Shown: one piece after another, positions 6,465-13,828 of the stretch
How positions within the stretch are numbered: the stretch's first letter is position 1
Layout of the letters: every line of letters starts with the position of its first letter
Source of the DNA: an uncultured Ruminococcus sp.
Lineage (GTDB): Bacteria > Bacillota > Clostridia > Oscillospirales > CAG-272
Assembly (NCBI GenBank): GCA_902783755.1
Contig: CACZSC010000227.1
Span: forward strand, 1 to 18,442
Reading direction: 5' to 3'
Length of the DNA: 18,442 nt
Made by a program: the position numbers and the translations under genes
Notes under the pieces: model-generated
Databases searched by the model: none
What the model saw: the letters and a program-made list of their open reading frames with translations, nothing else
Told to the model about the DNA's origin: nothing

Positions 6465-7796
6465 CTATTCTGTTTTACCGGCGTCTATGCCGAGGGCCTT
6501 GCCCTCGTACATCCAGTCGTTCCACTCGAAATTCTTCCATATATTATAGTGCAGCCTGTGCATCTCCTCCACAAGGAGCAGCATCTTCATGACGGAACGT
6601 CTCGACGGTGTGAACTCGTAGAACTCGCCGTCCACGTACAGCGCGAATTTCGCCGTGCTCGTCATTATTATCAGCGAATACGTATACTCATATCCCAGCC
6701 TGAACTCCCAGGGCTCCCCGAGCTTTTCGCCCCTGAAGCACACTCCCGCATGGTCGATGGTGATCTTTCCCCTGCCGCAGGGCACGCTGGTGGCCATATG
6801 CTTCACGTATTCGTAGGGCGGCAGATACCCGACCTCCACCTCTTCGGTGAAGGAGTACTCCGGATCGTTCCTGATCTCGTCTATGATCTGTATCCGCTCT
6901 TCCTCTATCCATTTGGACGGAGACACGGGCAGGACGCATTTGTCATCGAAAGGCTCGAACTCGTAGTAATCGTTCACTTTCGCCCCGTTGCCGCAGGCGT
7001 TGCATCTTATGGTGTCGCCCGCCGCGGTCATATCCAGCTCCGCCCCGCATCTCGGGCATCTGTAGCAGAGCTCGTCGAGATGCTCGCAGCTGCGGCCGTG
7101 CATCTTCCATCTGATATGGTTTTTCCGGGTCCATTCATATTCGTCGTGTCTGAAGACCTCGTTGAGTTTCCTGTCTATCTCGTCGGGCGTCATGCTCTTC
7201 AGCTGTTCCGGAGTGAACAGGAGGCGCAGCCTGGCTTCCGTCCTTCCCCTCCTCTCTTCGAGATAGTGCTTGGTGCTGGTCAAGTACTGTCCCCTCATCT
7301 CAAGGAAGTACACGGGCACTTTCAGGAACTGTATGAACCTTCCGGAGCCGGGCACCACCGGCTGGTTCGTGCCGTAGATGGAACTCATGCCCTCCGGCGA
7401 AAAGGCGACCATCCCCTTCTGCCTGAGTATGGAGCTTATGGCCTTTACGCCCGGTATGTCCTGGTTGTATACCTTTTTCGGCAGGATCTGGTTCAGCCAG
7501 AACACCATCCTGAGATGGCTGCGGAAGAATTCGCTGTATCCCGCCACCATGTTGTATCTTCTGGGGAACGCCGCCTTCATCGTGAACAGATGGTCCACCC
7601 TCGAAAGGTGGTTCCACACGATGAGGCAGGGCAGATCCTCTTTCCGTATCTTTACTTCTTTTTCTATGTGCGGGTTGTATTTCGGCAGCAGGACCGTGGA
7701 TCCTATGAGATCGTACAGTCCCGTCACTATCCTGCTGGGCGAATGGTATTTTCTCTTTGCCAGTTTCTCCTGCAGGGTCGGCTTCTTTTCTTCCAT
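6465..7796 (-). CDS. Lysophospholipid/glycerol-3-phosphate-type acyltransferase (PlsC-like) with internal zinc ribbon
   Basis: A 443-residue protein whose first 180 or so residues are a PlsC-family acyltransferase. The catalytic HX4D is H63 and D68 (NHLSRVDH), and FSPEG at 132-136 is the substrate-binding motif. The likely role is acylation of a lysophosphatidate-type lipid at the membrane. The protein is much longer than ordinary PlsC (about 200-250 residues). Cysteines C244, C247, C250, C265 and C268 (CPRCG and CNACG) form a zinc ribbon. A C-terminal domain of about 150 residues that I do not recognise follows. The start is the ATG at 7796, with GGAGG 9 bases before it; in-frame starts further upstream would run into the promoter. 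Transcription is convergent with the radical SAM gene and divergent from purA. Confidence 0.85.
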   Translation of the reverse strand: MEEKKPTLQEKLAKRKYHSPSRIVTGLYDLIGSTVLLPKYNPHIEKEVKIRKEDLPCLIVWNHLSRVDHLFTMKAAFPRRYNMVAGYSEFFRSHLRMVFWLNQILPKKVYNQDIPGVKAISSILRQKGMVAFSPEGMSSIYGTNQPVVPGSGRFIQFLKVPVYFLEMRGQYLTSTKHYLEERRGRTEARLRLLFTPEQLKSMTPDEIDRKLNEVFRHDEYEWTRKNHIRWKMHGRSCEHLDELCYRCPRCGAELDMTAAGDTIRCNACGNGAKVNDYYEFEPFDDKCVLPVSPSKWIEEERIQIIDEIRNDPEYSFTEEVEVGYLPPYEYVKHMATSVPCGRGKITIDHAGVCFRGEKLGEPWEFRLGYEYTYSLIIMTSTAKFALYVDGEFYEFTPSRRSVMKMLLLVEEMHRLHYNIWKNFEWNDWMYEGKALGIDAGKTE

Positions 7797-7843
7797 CTGA
7801 GGTTTCCTCCCGGTGTTGGGGTTTTGGGAACGGACCGTCATGT

Positions 7844-7873
7844 ATTCTACCACAAAGGACATGTATAAGTCTA
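7844..7873 (-). promoter_or_regulatory. Promoter of the acyltransferase gene
   Basis: On the minus strand, TAGACT (7868-7873) and TAGAAT (7844-7849) are separated by 18 bases. The predicted start, near 7837, gives a leader of about 40 bases and excludes upstream in-frame start codons. It lies back-to-back with the purA promoter, about 46 bases away. Confidence 0.55.
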
Positions 7874-7919
7874 TACCTTTGTTCCCGGAAGGCATGAGCA
7901 GCCGAAAAAACCGGGTCAG

Positions 7920-7948
7920 TTGACATTCGTGTCAAAAAACAGTATAAT
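7920..7948 (+). promoter_or_regulatory. purA promoter
   Basis: Full consensus TTGACA (7920-7925) and TATAAT (7943-7948) with a 17-base spacer. The expected start is near 7955, giving a leader of about 80 bases before the GTG at 8037. Confidence 0.92.
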
Positions 7949-7954
7949 TATTCA

Positions 7955-8036
7955 CGCCTGTGAGGTTCTCCCGGACTTCGGGAGATATTTTCCTTTTCCG
8001 CCCCTGCGCGGAGAAAGGATCATCGGAGGAACTGCC
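7955..8036 (+). promoter_or_regulatory. Structured purA leader, possible attenuator
   Basis: The first hairpin, TCTCCCG (7967-7973) with CGGGAGA (7979-7985), is followed by a T-rich run (7986-7997), the layout of an intrinsic terminator. The second hairpin pairs CCTTTTCCGC (7992-8001) with GCGGAGAAAGG (8008-8018), with one bulge. TTCTCC (7966-7971) can instead pair with GGAGAA (8010-8015), so the two folds compete. The transcript begins near CCTGTGAGG, which partly resembles a PyrR-binding loop. The ribosome-binding site GGAGG is at 8025-8029. No known riboswitch class was recognised. Confidence 0.45.
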
Positions 8037-9314
8037 GTGAAAAAGTGCGCGATCGTCGGGATCAACTGGGGTGACGAAGGCAAGGGCCGGATGGTGGACC
8101 TTCTCACCGAAGACTATGATATCGTCATCAGATTCCAGGGAGGCGGGAACGCCGGCCACACCGTCATCAACGACCTCGGGAAATTCGCCCTGCACCTTCT
8201 TCCATCCGGAGTGTTCAGGCCCGGTGTGGTGAACATCCTCGGGAACGGAGTGGCTCTGGATCCGGAAAGCCTGGTGAACGAGCTGGAAGACGTAAAGAGC
8301 AAAGGCGTGGAGATCACTCCCAAAAACCTTAAGATAAGCGACAGAGCCTCGCTCCTCATGCCCTGGCATAAGAAGCTGGACGAGCTTGAGGAGATCAGGC
8401 TGGCCGACAAGAAATACGGGTCCACGAAGCAGGGGATCGCGCCCTTCTACTCAGACAAATACCAGAAGAAGACCGTACTGGCGGGAGAGCTTTTCCATCC
8501 CGAGACCCTCATCGGACACATCCGGGATCTTCTCGAGTGGAAGAACCTGATCATCACGAAGGTCTACGGCGCTGAGCCGTACACCATGGAGATGATGTCT
8601 GACTGGCTGGATACCTGCTGCGAGGCAATCAAACCCTACATATGCGATACCGGCAGATTCCTGAGAGAAGCGGAAAAACAGGGGAAATCCGTGCTGTTCG
8701 AGGCTCAGCTGGGGTCCCTCAGGGACCTTGACTACGGCATATACCCGTACACCACATCATCCAACACCACCGCCGCCTTCGCATCCATAGGAAGCGGATA
8801 CCCGGCATTGCGTCCGGACACCGTCATAGGCGTCGTCAAAGCCTATTCCACCTGCGTGGGAGAAGGCCCCTTCGTGTGCGAGATGTTCGGCGAAGAAGCG
8901 GAAAAGCTCAGGGAAAAAGGCCACGAATACGGCGCGAAGACCGGACGTCCCAGAAGAGTGGGACCCCTCGACATAGTGGCGACCCGCTACGGAGTGGAAG
9001 TACAGGCGGCCACCGAGATCGCCCTCACGAAGCTCGACGTCCTGAGCTATATGGACCGGATCCCCGTATGCACGGCATACAGGCTGAACGGTGAAGTCAC
9101 GGACGATTTCCCGTTCCCGTCGGAGCTCGCCTCTGCGGAGCCGGTCATCGAGTATTTCGAGGGATGGAACACCGATATCTCCGGAGTCAGAAGGTGGGAC
9201 GACCTGCCCGATGCCGCGAGGAGATATGTGGAATATATCGAAAAAGAGATCCGCTGCCCCATCACGTACGTCTCGGTGGGACCGGAGCGTGAAAGCATAA
9301 TACTGAGGAAGTAA
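8037..9314 (+). CDS. purA: Adenylosuccinate synthetase
   Basis: PurA joins IMP and aspartate using GTP to make adenylosuccinate, the committed step from IMP to AMP. The 425-residue length matches the family. The active-site loop WGDEGKG places the catalytic Asp at 13 and the catalytic His at 41 (NAGHTV), the same numbers as in the E. coli enzyme. GEGPF, TGRPRRVGPLD and TKLDVLSYMDRIPVC follow in the usual order. The GTG at 8037 is chosen because GGAGG (8025-8029) lies 7 bases upstream and the protein then begins at the family's normal N-terminus; the frame is open further upstream, but only across the promoter. The gene is single, with its own promoter and leader. Confidence 0.96.
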   Translation: MKKCAIVGINWGDEGKGRMVDLLTEDYDIVIRFQGGGNAGHTVINDLGKFALHLLPSGVFRPGVVNILGNGVALDPESLVNELEDVKSKGVEITPKNLKISDRASLLMPWHKKLDELEEIRLADKKYGSTKQGIAPFYSDKYQKKTVLAGELFHPETLIGHIRDLLEWKNLIITKVYGAEPYTMEMMSDWLDTCCEAIKPYICDTGRFLREAEKQGKSVLFEAQLGSLRDLDYGIYPYTTSSNTTAAFASIGSGYPALRPDTVIGVVKAYSTCVGEGPFVCEMFGEEAEKLREKGHEYGAKTGRPRRVGPLDIVATRYGVEVQAATEIALTKLDVLSYMDRIPVCTAYRLNGEVTDDFPFPSELASAEPVIEYFEGWNTDISGVRRWDDLPDAARRYVEYIEKEIRCPITYVSVGPERESIILRK

Positions 9315-9331
9315 GGCTATATCGAACATAT

Positions 9332-9353
9332 GACGGCCGTTCCGGCGGCCGTC
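9332..9353 (+). terminator. Hairpin after purA, likely terminator
   Basis: GACGGCCG (9332-9339) and CGGCCGTC (9346-9353) form a perfect GC-rich eight-base stem starting 17 bases after the purA stop. The following sequence is only moderately T-rich (CCCTTCTCTGTATATTTATT), so termination may be incomplete. It could alternatively lie in a carA leader if a promoter further upstream reads into carA. Confidence 0.55.
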
Positions 9354-9378
9354 AGCATATACCCTTCTCTGTATATTT

Positions 9379-9395
9379 ATTCATCAATTGTGAAT
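9379..9395. promoter_or_regulatory. Inverted repeat ATTCA-N7-TGAAT upstream of carA, possible operator
   Basis: ATTCA (9379-9383) and TGAAT (9391-9395) flank a seven-base CAATTG-containing spacer, about 33 bases before carA, where a promoter is expected. The half-sites resemble those of ArgR/AhrC boxes, but their order is reversed relative to the usual TGAAT...ATTCA. I could not find a convincing -35/-10 pair here. This is a tentative site. Confidence 0.25.
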
Positions 9396-9427
9396 TTTGA
9401 TACACCCAAGGGCTGTGAGGTCAACAT

Positions 9428-10528
9428 ATGGAATTCAACAGGAAGCTGATACTGGAAAACGGTGACGAATACAGGGGATACCTTTTCGGCTCGGACGAGG
9501 ACAAAGTCCTGGAGCTTGTTTTCAACACGTCCATGGTCGGTTATCAGGAGATCGTCTCCGATCCTTCATATACATACCAGGCGGTCGTCATGACATATCC
9601 CCTGATAGGGAACTACGGGATGAACGCCGACGACTACGAATCCGCCCGGCCCAGCATCGGCGCGCTCATAGTAAGGGAATACAATGACGAGCCGTCCAAT
9701 TTCAGAAGTTCCGAGACCCTGGGATCCGTCATGAAAAGGTTCGGGATCTCCGGGATCTTCGGGATAGATACCAGAAAACTGACCCGTCACATACGGGACT
9801 TCGGCTCATGCAAGGTACTCATAACCGGGATATCCACGGCTGCAGAGGAAGGCAGGAAGATACTGGCAGGAACGGACATCCCGAAGGACGCCGTTTCTCT
9901 GGTGAGCAGAAAGAAACCGTTCTCGGTGCCGTCCTCCGACAGTGTCTTCAGGGTGGCCGCCATAGACTGCGGGATGAAGCTCAACATACTGAGATCCCTG
10001 ACCGGCCGTGGCTGCGACGTGACCGTCTTTCCCTGGAACACGGAACCCGGGGAGATCGAACGGATCCGTCCGGACGGCATCTTCATCTCCAACGGCCCCG
10101 GCGACCCCACGGACGTCCCCGAGACCATATCCGCGGTAAAGTCCCTCTTAGGGAAGTATCCCGTGTTCGGCATCTGTCTCGGGCACCAGATAATATCCCT
10201 GGCATACGGGGCCCGCACATACAAGCTCAAGTTCGGCCACAGGGGAGGAAACCACCCGGTGAAGAACCTGGAGACCGGCAAGATAGAGATCACTTCACAG
10301 AACCACTCCTATGCCGTGGATGCCGGCAGCCTTGCGGGCACTCCCCTCGAAGTGACCCACGTGAACCTGCTGGACGGCACGGTAGAAGGCGTCAGATGCG
10401 CCCGGGATCATGTGTTCAGCGTACAGTATCACCCTGAATCAGCGCCCGGTCCCCAGGACAGTTCGTATCTGTTCGACCGCTTCCTCGGAATGATGAGGGA
10501 GGTGAAATTCAATGCCCAGAAGAACTGA
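9428..10528 (+). CDS. carA: Carbamoyl-phosphate synthase, small (glutaminase) subunit
   Basis: CarA hydrolyses glutamine and channels ammonia to CarB for carbamoyl phosphate, the precursor of arginine and pyrimidines. At 366 residues it has the expected two domains: an N-terminal CPSase small-chain domain and a class I glutamine amidotransferase domain. The nucleophile is C250 in GICLGHQ, with H335 and E337 in HPES completing the triad. The ribosome-binding site GTGAGGT (9415-9421) is 6 bases before the ATG. The 3' end overlaps carB by 17 bases, so the two subunits are translationally coupled. No second carAB copy is present to show whether it serves arginine or pyrimidine synthesis. Confidence 0.97.
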   Translation: MEFNRKLILENGDEYRGYLFGSDEDKVLELVFNTSMVGYQEIVSDPSYTYQAVVMTYPLIGNYGMNADDYESARPSIGALIVREYNDEPSNFRSSETLGSVMKRFGISGIFGIDTRKLTRHIRDFGSCKVLITGISTAAEEGRKILAGTDIPKDAVSLVSRKKPFSVPSSDSVFRVAAIDCGMKLNILRSLTGRGCDVTVFPWNTEPGEIERIRPDGIFISNGPGDPTDVPETISAVKSLLGKYPVFGICLGHQIISLAYGARTYKLKFGHRGGNHPVKNLETGKIEITSQNHSYAVDAGSLAGTPLEVTHVNLLDGTVEGVRCARDHVFSVQYHPESAPGPQDSSYLFDRFLGMMREVKFNAQKN

Positions 10529-13500
10529 CATAAAGAAGATCCTTGTCATCGGCTCCGGCCCCATCGTCATAGGGCAGGCCGCCGAGTTCGACTACGCCGG
10601 CACCCAGGCCTGCCTGTCCCTGAAAGAGGAAGGCTACGAGGTGGTGCTGTGCAATTCGAACCCCGCCACCATAATGACAGACCCGGCCATAGCAGACAAG
10701 GTATACATGGAGCCTCTCACTCTGGATTTTCTCGCCAAGGTGATACGCATGGAGCGCCCCGATGCCATCCTTCCCGGGATCGGCGGCCAGACGGGCCTCA
10801 ATCTTTCCGCGGAGCTCGAGAAGACCGGGGTCCTTTCCGAATGCGGAGTGGAGCTCCTCGGCACCCGTTTCGACAGCATACAGAAAGCCGAGGACAGGGA
10901 GCTCTTCAAGGAACTGTGCCAGGCGATCGGCGAGCCCGTGCTGCCATCCGAAGTCTCCTCCTCTGTGGATGAGGCCCTTGCCGCGGCGGAGAAAATCGGT
11001 TATCCCGTGGTTCTCCGCCCCGCCTTCACCCTCGGCGGCACCGGAGGCGGATTCGCGTCGGACGCCGCGGAACTCGTGTCCATCATGAAAAACGCCCTTT
11101 CCCTTTCGCCCGTGAAACAGGTGCTGGTGGAAAAGAGCGTGCGTGGATACAAGGAAATAGAATATGAGGTGATGCGGGACAGCAACGACACCGCCATCAC
11201 CATATGCAACATGGAGAACCTGGACCCCGTGGGCATCCATACCGGCGACTCCATCGTCGTATGCCCTTCCCAGACGCTTACCAACCGTGAGTACCATATG
11301 CTCAGGGACAGCGCCCTGAGGGTGATCCGGGCCCTGAAGATAGAAGGGGGATGCAACGTGCAGTTCGCCCTTGACCCGAATTCCTTCAGATACTACCTGA
11401 TAGAGGTCAATCCCCGGGTGTCCCGTTCCTCCGCCCTGGCGTCCAAGGCCAGCGGATATCCCATCGCAAGGGTGTCGGCGAAGATCGGGGTCGGCATGAC
11501 CCTCGACGAGATCCGGATAGCGAACACGCCGGCTTCGTTCGAGCCCACCCTGGATTACGTCGTATGCAAGATCCCCCGATTCCCCTTCGACAAGTTCGCG
11601 GACGCCAGCAACACCCTTTCGACCCAGATGAAAGCCACCGGCGAGGTGATGAGCGTCGGGAGGACCTTCGAGGAAAGCCTCCTGAAGGCAGTCAGGTCCC
11701 TTGAGACCGGCCACAGCCATCTCTACGACAGCAGGTTCGACAGCGTATCCTCCGATGAGCTGCTCTGCTACATAGCCGAGGGAAAGGACGACAGGATCTT
11801 CGCCATAGCCGAGCTGCTGCGCCGGGGGACAGACGCCGACATCATCTTTGAAAGGTCGCAGATCGACAGGTTCTTCATCCGCAAGCTGAAGAAGATCGTG
11901 GATACGGAATCCCAGCTGAGGTCCTCGCCTATGGATCCCGGGCTCCTTTCGGAAGCGAAGAAAACGGGATTCTCCGACGCAGCTGTCGCCGCTCTGTGGG
12001 GCACGGACGAGAGCTCCGTGTTCGCCATGAGGCAGGAAAACGGCATCGTGCCCGTGTACAAGATGATCGACACCTGCGCATCGGAATTCGAAAGCTATGT
12101 CCCGTATTTTTACTCCACGTACGAGGAGGAGAATGAGTCCAGAGTATCCGGAAAGAAGAAAGTGATCGTGCTGGGCGCGGGTCCCATAAGGATCGGCCAG
12201 GGAGTCGAGTTCGACTACTCTACCGTCCATGCGGTGAAGACCATAAAGAACGCCGGATACGAGGCGATCATAATAAACAACAACCCCGAGACCGTATCCA
12301 CGGACTACACCACCTCGGACAAGCTATACTTCGAGCCACTGTGCGTCGAGGACGTGATGAACATAATCGTCCTCGAGAAGCCCGAGGGCGTGATAGCCAC
12401 CCTGGGCGGCCAGACCGCCATTAACCTGGCGAAGCCCCTCAGCGACCGGGGCGTCAGGATCATAGGCACCGACTGCGCCGCCATAGAGAAGGCCGAGAAC
12501 CGGGACGAATTCGAGAAGCTCCTTCTCGAGCTGGGGATCCCCCAGCCGAAGGGCCGGGCCGTCACCAGCATAGAGGAGGGCGTCAGGGCCGCCGAAGAGA
12601 TCGGATATCCAGTCCTGGTCCGTCCCAGCTTCGTGCTCGGCGGCAGGGCGATGCAGATCGTGGCCAAGGAAAAGGACCTGAGGGAATACCTGAAAACGGC
12701 CGTCGAGATCAACACCGAGAAACCGGTCCTCGTGGACAAGTACATCCGCGGCAAGGAAGTCGAAGTGGACGCCATATGCGACGGCAGACAGGTGTTCGTG
12801 CCCGGCATAATGGAGCTCGTGGAACGGACCGGCGTCCATTCCGGCGACTCCGTAAGCGTATATCCCCCCTATTCCCTTTCCGAAAAAGTGCAGAAGACCA
12901 TTATCGGGTACTCGGAGAAGCTGGGGCTCGGGATAGGCATCGTCGGACTGTTCAACATCCAGTTCATCGTAGACCGGGACGAGAACGTGTATATAATCGA
13001 AGTGAACCCCCGTTCCTCAAGGACGGTGCCCTTCCTCTCGAAAGCCACCGGCTACAGTCTTCCCGATATAGCGACCCTGGCCACTCTGGGCGTCTCCCTG
13101 AAGGAGCAGGGCGTGGACTCCCTGAAGCCGAAAAAGAGCTCCAGATATTATGTCAAGGTCCCTTCCTTCTCCTTCTCGAAGCTCAAGGGCATGGATTCAT
13201 ATCTGTCACCTGAAATGAAATCCACCGGCGAGGCCATAGGATATGACAGACAGCTGCACAGGGCAGCGTACAAGGCCCTGATCGCCTCGGGCCTTACACT
13301 GAAGAACTTCGGAACGGTGCTCTTCAGCGTGGCGGACGAGGACAAGGCGGAGACACTGCCGCTGGCAGTGCGCTTCTACAACATGGGGTTCCATCTCGAG
13401 GCCACCACGGTAACGGCGGAATACTTCAGGGCCAGGGGCGTGGACGTCAAACTGGTGCACAAGCCCAGCGAAGGCAGCCAGGAAGTCATAGACTCCCTGA

Positions 13501-13691
13501 AATCCGGTCATATAAGCTACGTCATAAACACGAGGGCCATCCTCTCCGGCAACCACTTCGGCGACGGCGTGGCGATCCGGCAGACTGCGGCGCAGAACAA
13601 CATCACCACCCTGACATCCCTGGACACGGCAAGGATGCTCCTTGACGTCCTTGAAGAGATAAACCTTGGAGTGTCAACGATAGACGAATAG
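10512..13691 (+). CDS. carB: Carbamoyl-phosphate synthase, large subunit
   Basis: The 1059-residue synthetase subunit makes carbamoyl phosphate from bicarbonate, ammonia and two ATP in complex with CarA. The internal duplication is plain: GSGPIVIGQAAEFDYAG near the N-terminus is repeated as GAGPIRIGQGVEFDYST near residue 555, each starting a preATP-grasp/ATP-grasp unit. ATP-grasp landmarks are present in both halves (for example VNPRVSRSSALASKA and VNPRSSRTVPFLSKATG). The last 140 or so residues form the MGS-like allosteric domain. The length is in the normal range with no break. The start overlaps carA, and GGAGGTG (10498-10504) serves as ribosome-binding site. Confidence 0.97.
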   Translation: MPRRTDIKKILVIGSGPIVIGQAAEFDYAGTQACLSLKEEGYEVVLCNSNPATIMTDPAIADKVYMEPLTLDFLAKVIRMERPDAILPGIGGQTGLNLSAELEKTGVLSECGVELLGTRFDSIQKAEDRELFKELCQAIGEPVLPSEVSSSVDEALAAAEKIGYPVVLRPAFTLGGTGGGFASDAAELVSIMKNALSLSPVKQVLVEKSVRGYKEIEYEVMRDSNDTAITICNMENLDPVGIHTGDSIVVCPSQTLTNREYHMLRDSALRVIRALKIEGGCNVQFALDPNSFRYYLIEVNPRVSRSSALASKASGYPIARVSAKIGVGMTLDEIRIANTPASFEPTLDYVVCKIPRFPFDKFADASNTLSTQMKATGEVMSVGRTFEESLLKAVRSLETGHSHLYDSRFDSVSSDELLCYIAEGKDDRIFAIAELLRRGTDADIIFERSQIDRFFIRKLKKIVDTESQLRSSPMDPGLLSEAKKTGFSDAAVAALWGTDESSVFAMRQENGIVPVYKMIDTCASEFESYVPYFYSTYEEENESRVSGKKKVIVLGAGPIRIGQGVEFDYSTVHAVKTIKNAGYEAIIINNNPETVSTDYTTSDKLYFEPLCVEDVMNIIVLEKPEGVIATLGGQTAINLAKPLSDRGVRIIGTDCAAIEKAENRDEFEKLLLELGIPQPKGRAVTSIEEGVRAAEEIGYPVLVRPSFVLGGRAMQIVAKEKDLREYLKTAVEINTEKPVLVDKYIRGKEVEVDAICDGRQVFVPGIMELVERTGVHSGDSVSVYPPYSLSEKVQKTIIGYSEKLGLGIGIVGLFNIQFIVDRDENVYIIEVNPRSSRTVPFLSKATGYSLPDIATLATLGVSLKEQGVDSLKPKKSSRYYVKVPSFSFSKLKGMDSYLSPEMKSTGEAIGYDRQLHRAAYKALIASGLTLKNFGTVLFSVADEDKAETLPLAVRFYNMGFHLEATTVTAEYFRARGVDVKLVHKPSEGSQEVIDSLKSGHISYVINTRAILSGNHFGDGVAIRQTAAQNNITTLTSLDTARMLLDVLEEINLGVSTIDE

Positions 13692-13720
13692 GAAAAAGCT
13701 GCCACCCCGGCAGCTTTTTC
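13692..13720 (+). terminator. Terminator of carAB
   Basis: A perfect 12-base stem, GAAAAAGCTGCC (13692-13703) with GGCAGCTTTTTC (13709-13720), has an ACCCC loop and T-rich following bases. It begins directly after the carB stop codon and cleanly separates carAB from the YitT gene. Confidence 0.92.
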
Positions 13721-13754
13721 TTCGTCTTTCCGGGCAAAATCGACCCGCCGAATA

Positions 13755-13784
13755 TTTACAACTGACGGCATATGGCTGTATAAT
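13755..13784 (+). promoter_or_regulatory. Promoter of the YitT-family gene
   Basis: TTTACA (13755-13760) and TATAAT (13779-13784) are separated by 18 bases. The expected start, near 13791, gives a leader of about 30 bases that contains the three-codon ORF at 13817. Confidence 0.8.
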
Positions 13785-13816
13785 ACTCACGTAAACACAG
13801 AAGCGAAGGACGGCAT

Positions 13817-13828
13817 ATGTATTTATGA
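13817..13828 (+). other. Three-codon ORF overlapping the YitT start codon
   Basis: ATG TAT TTA TGA encodes Met-Tyr-Leu. Its TGA overlaps the downstream ATG as ATGA. The only ribosome-binding site, AAGGA (13806-13810), is 6 bases before this ATG but 14 before the YitT ATG. Ribosomes may therefore start here and reinitiate on the main gene. Whether it is translated cannot be told from sequence. Confidence 0.4.

Noticed and set aside
6399..7868. Open frame of 489 codons on the plus strand opposite the acyltransferase
   Set aside because: It mirrors the real minus-strand gene, starts inside the bidirectional terminator, and shows no recognisable motif.
7797..7895. N-terminal extension of the acyltransferase by 33 residues
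   Set aside because: It crosses the predicted minus-strand promoter, and the GGAGG site is placed for the ATG at 7796.
7955..7970. Complete PyrR-binding loop in the purA leader
   Set aside because: Only the CCNGNGAGGYU core fits. The bases before it do not match the ARU part of the consensus needed for the stem, so it is kept only as a weak similarity.
10509..12230. Long open frame of 573 codons on the minus strand opposite carB
   Set aside because: It is fully antisense to an unmistakable carB and gives a low-complexity His/Gly/Arg-rich product with no family features. It is a by-product of GC-rich codon use.
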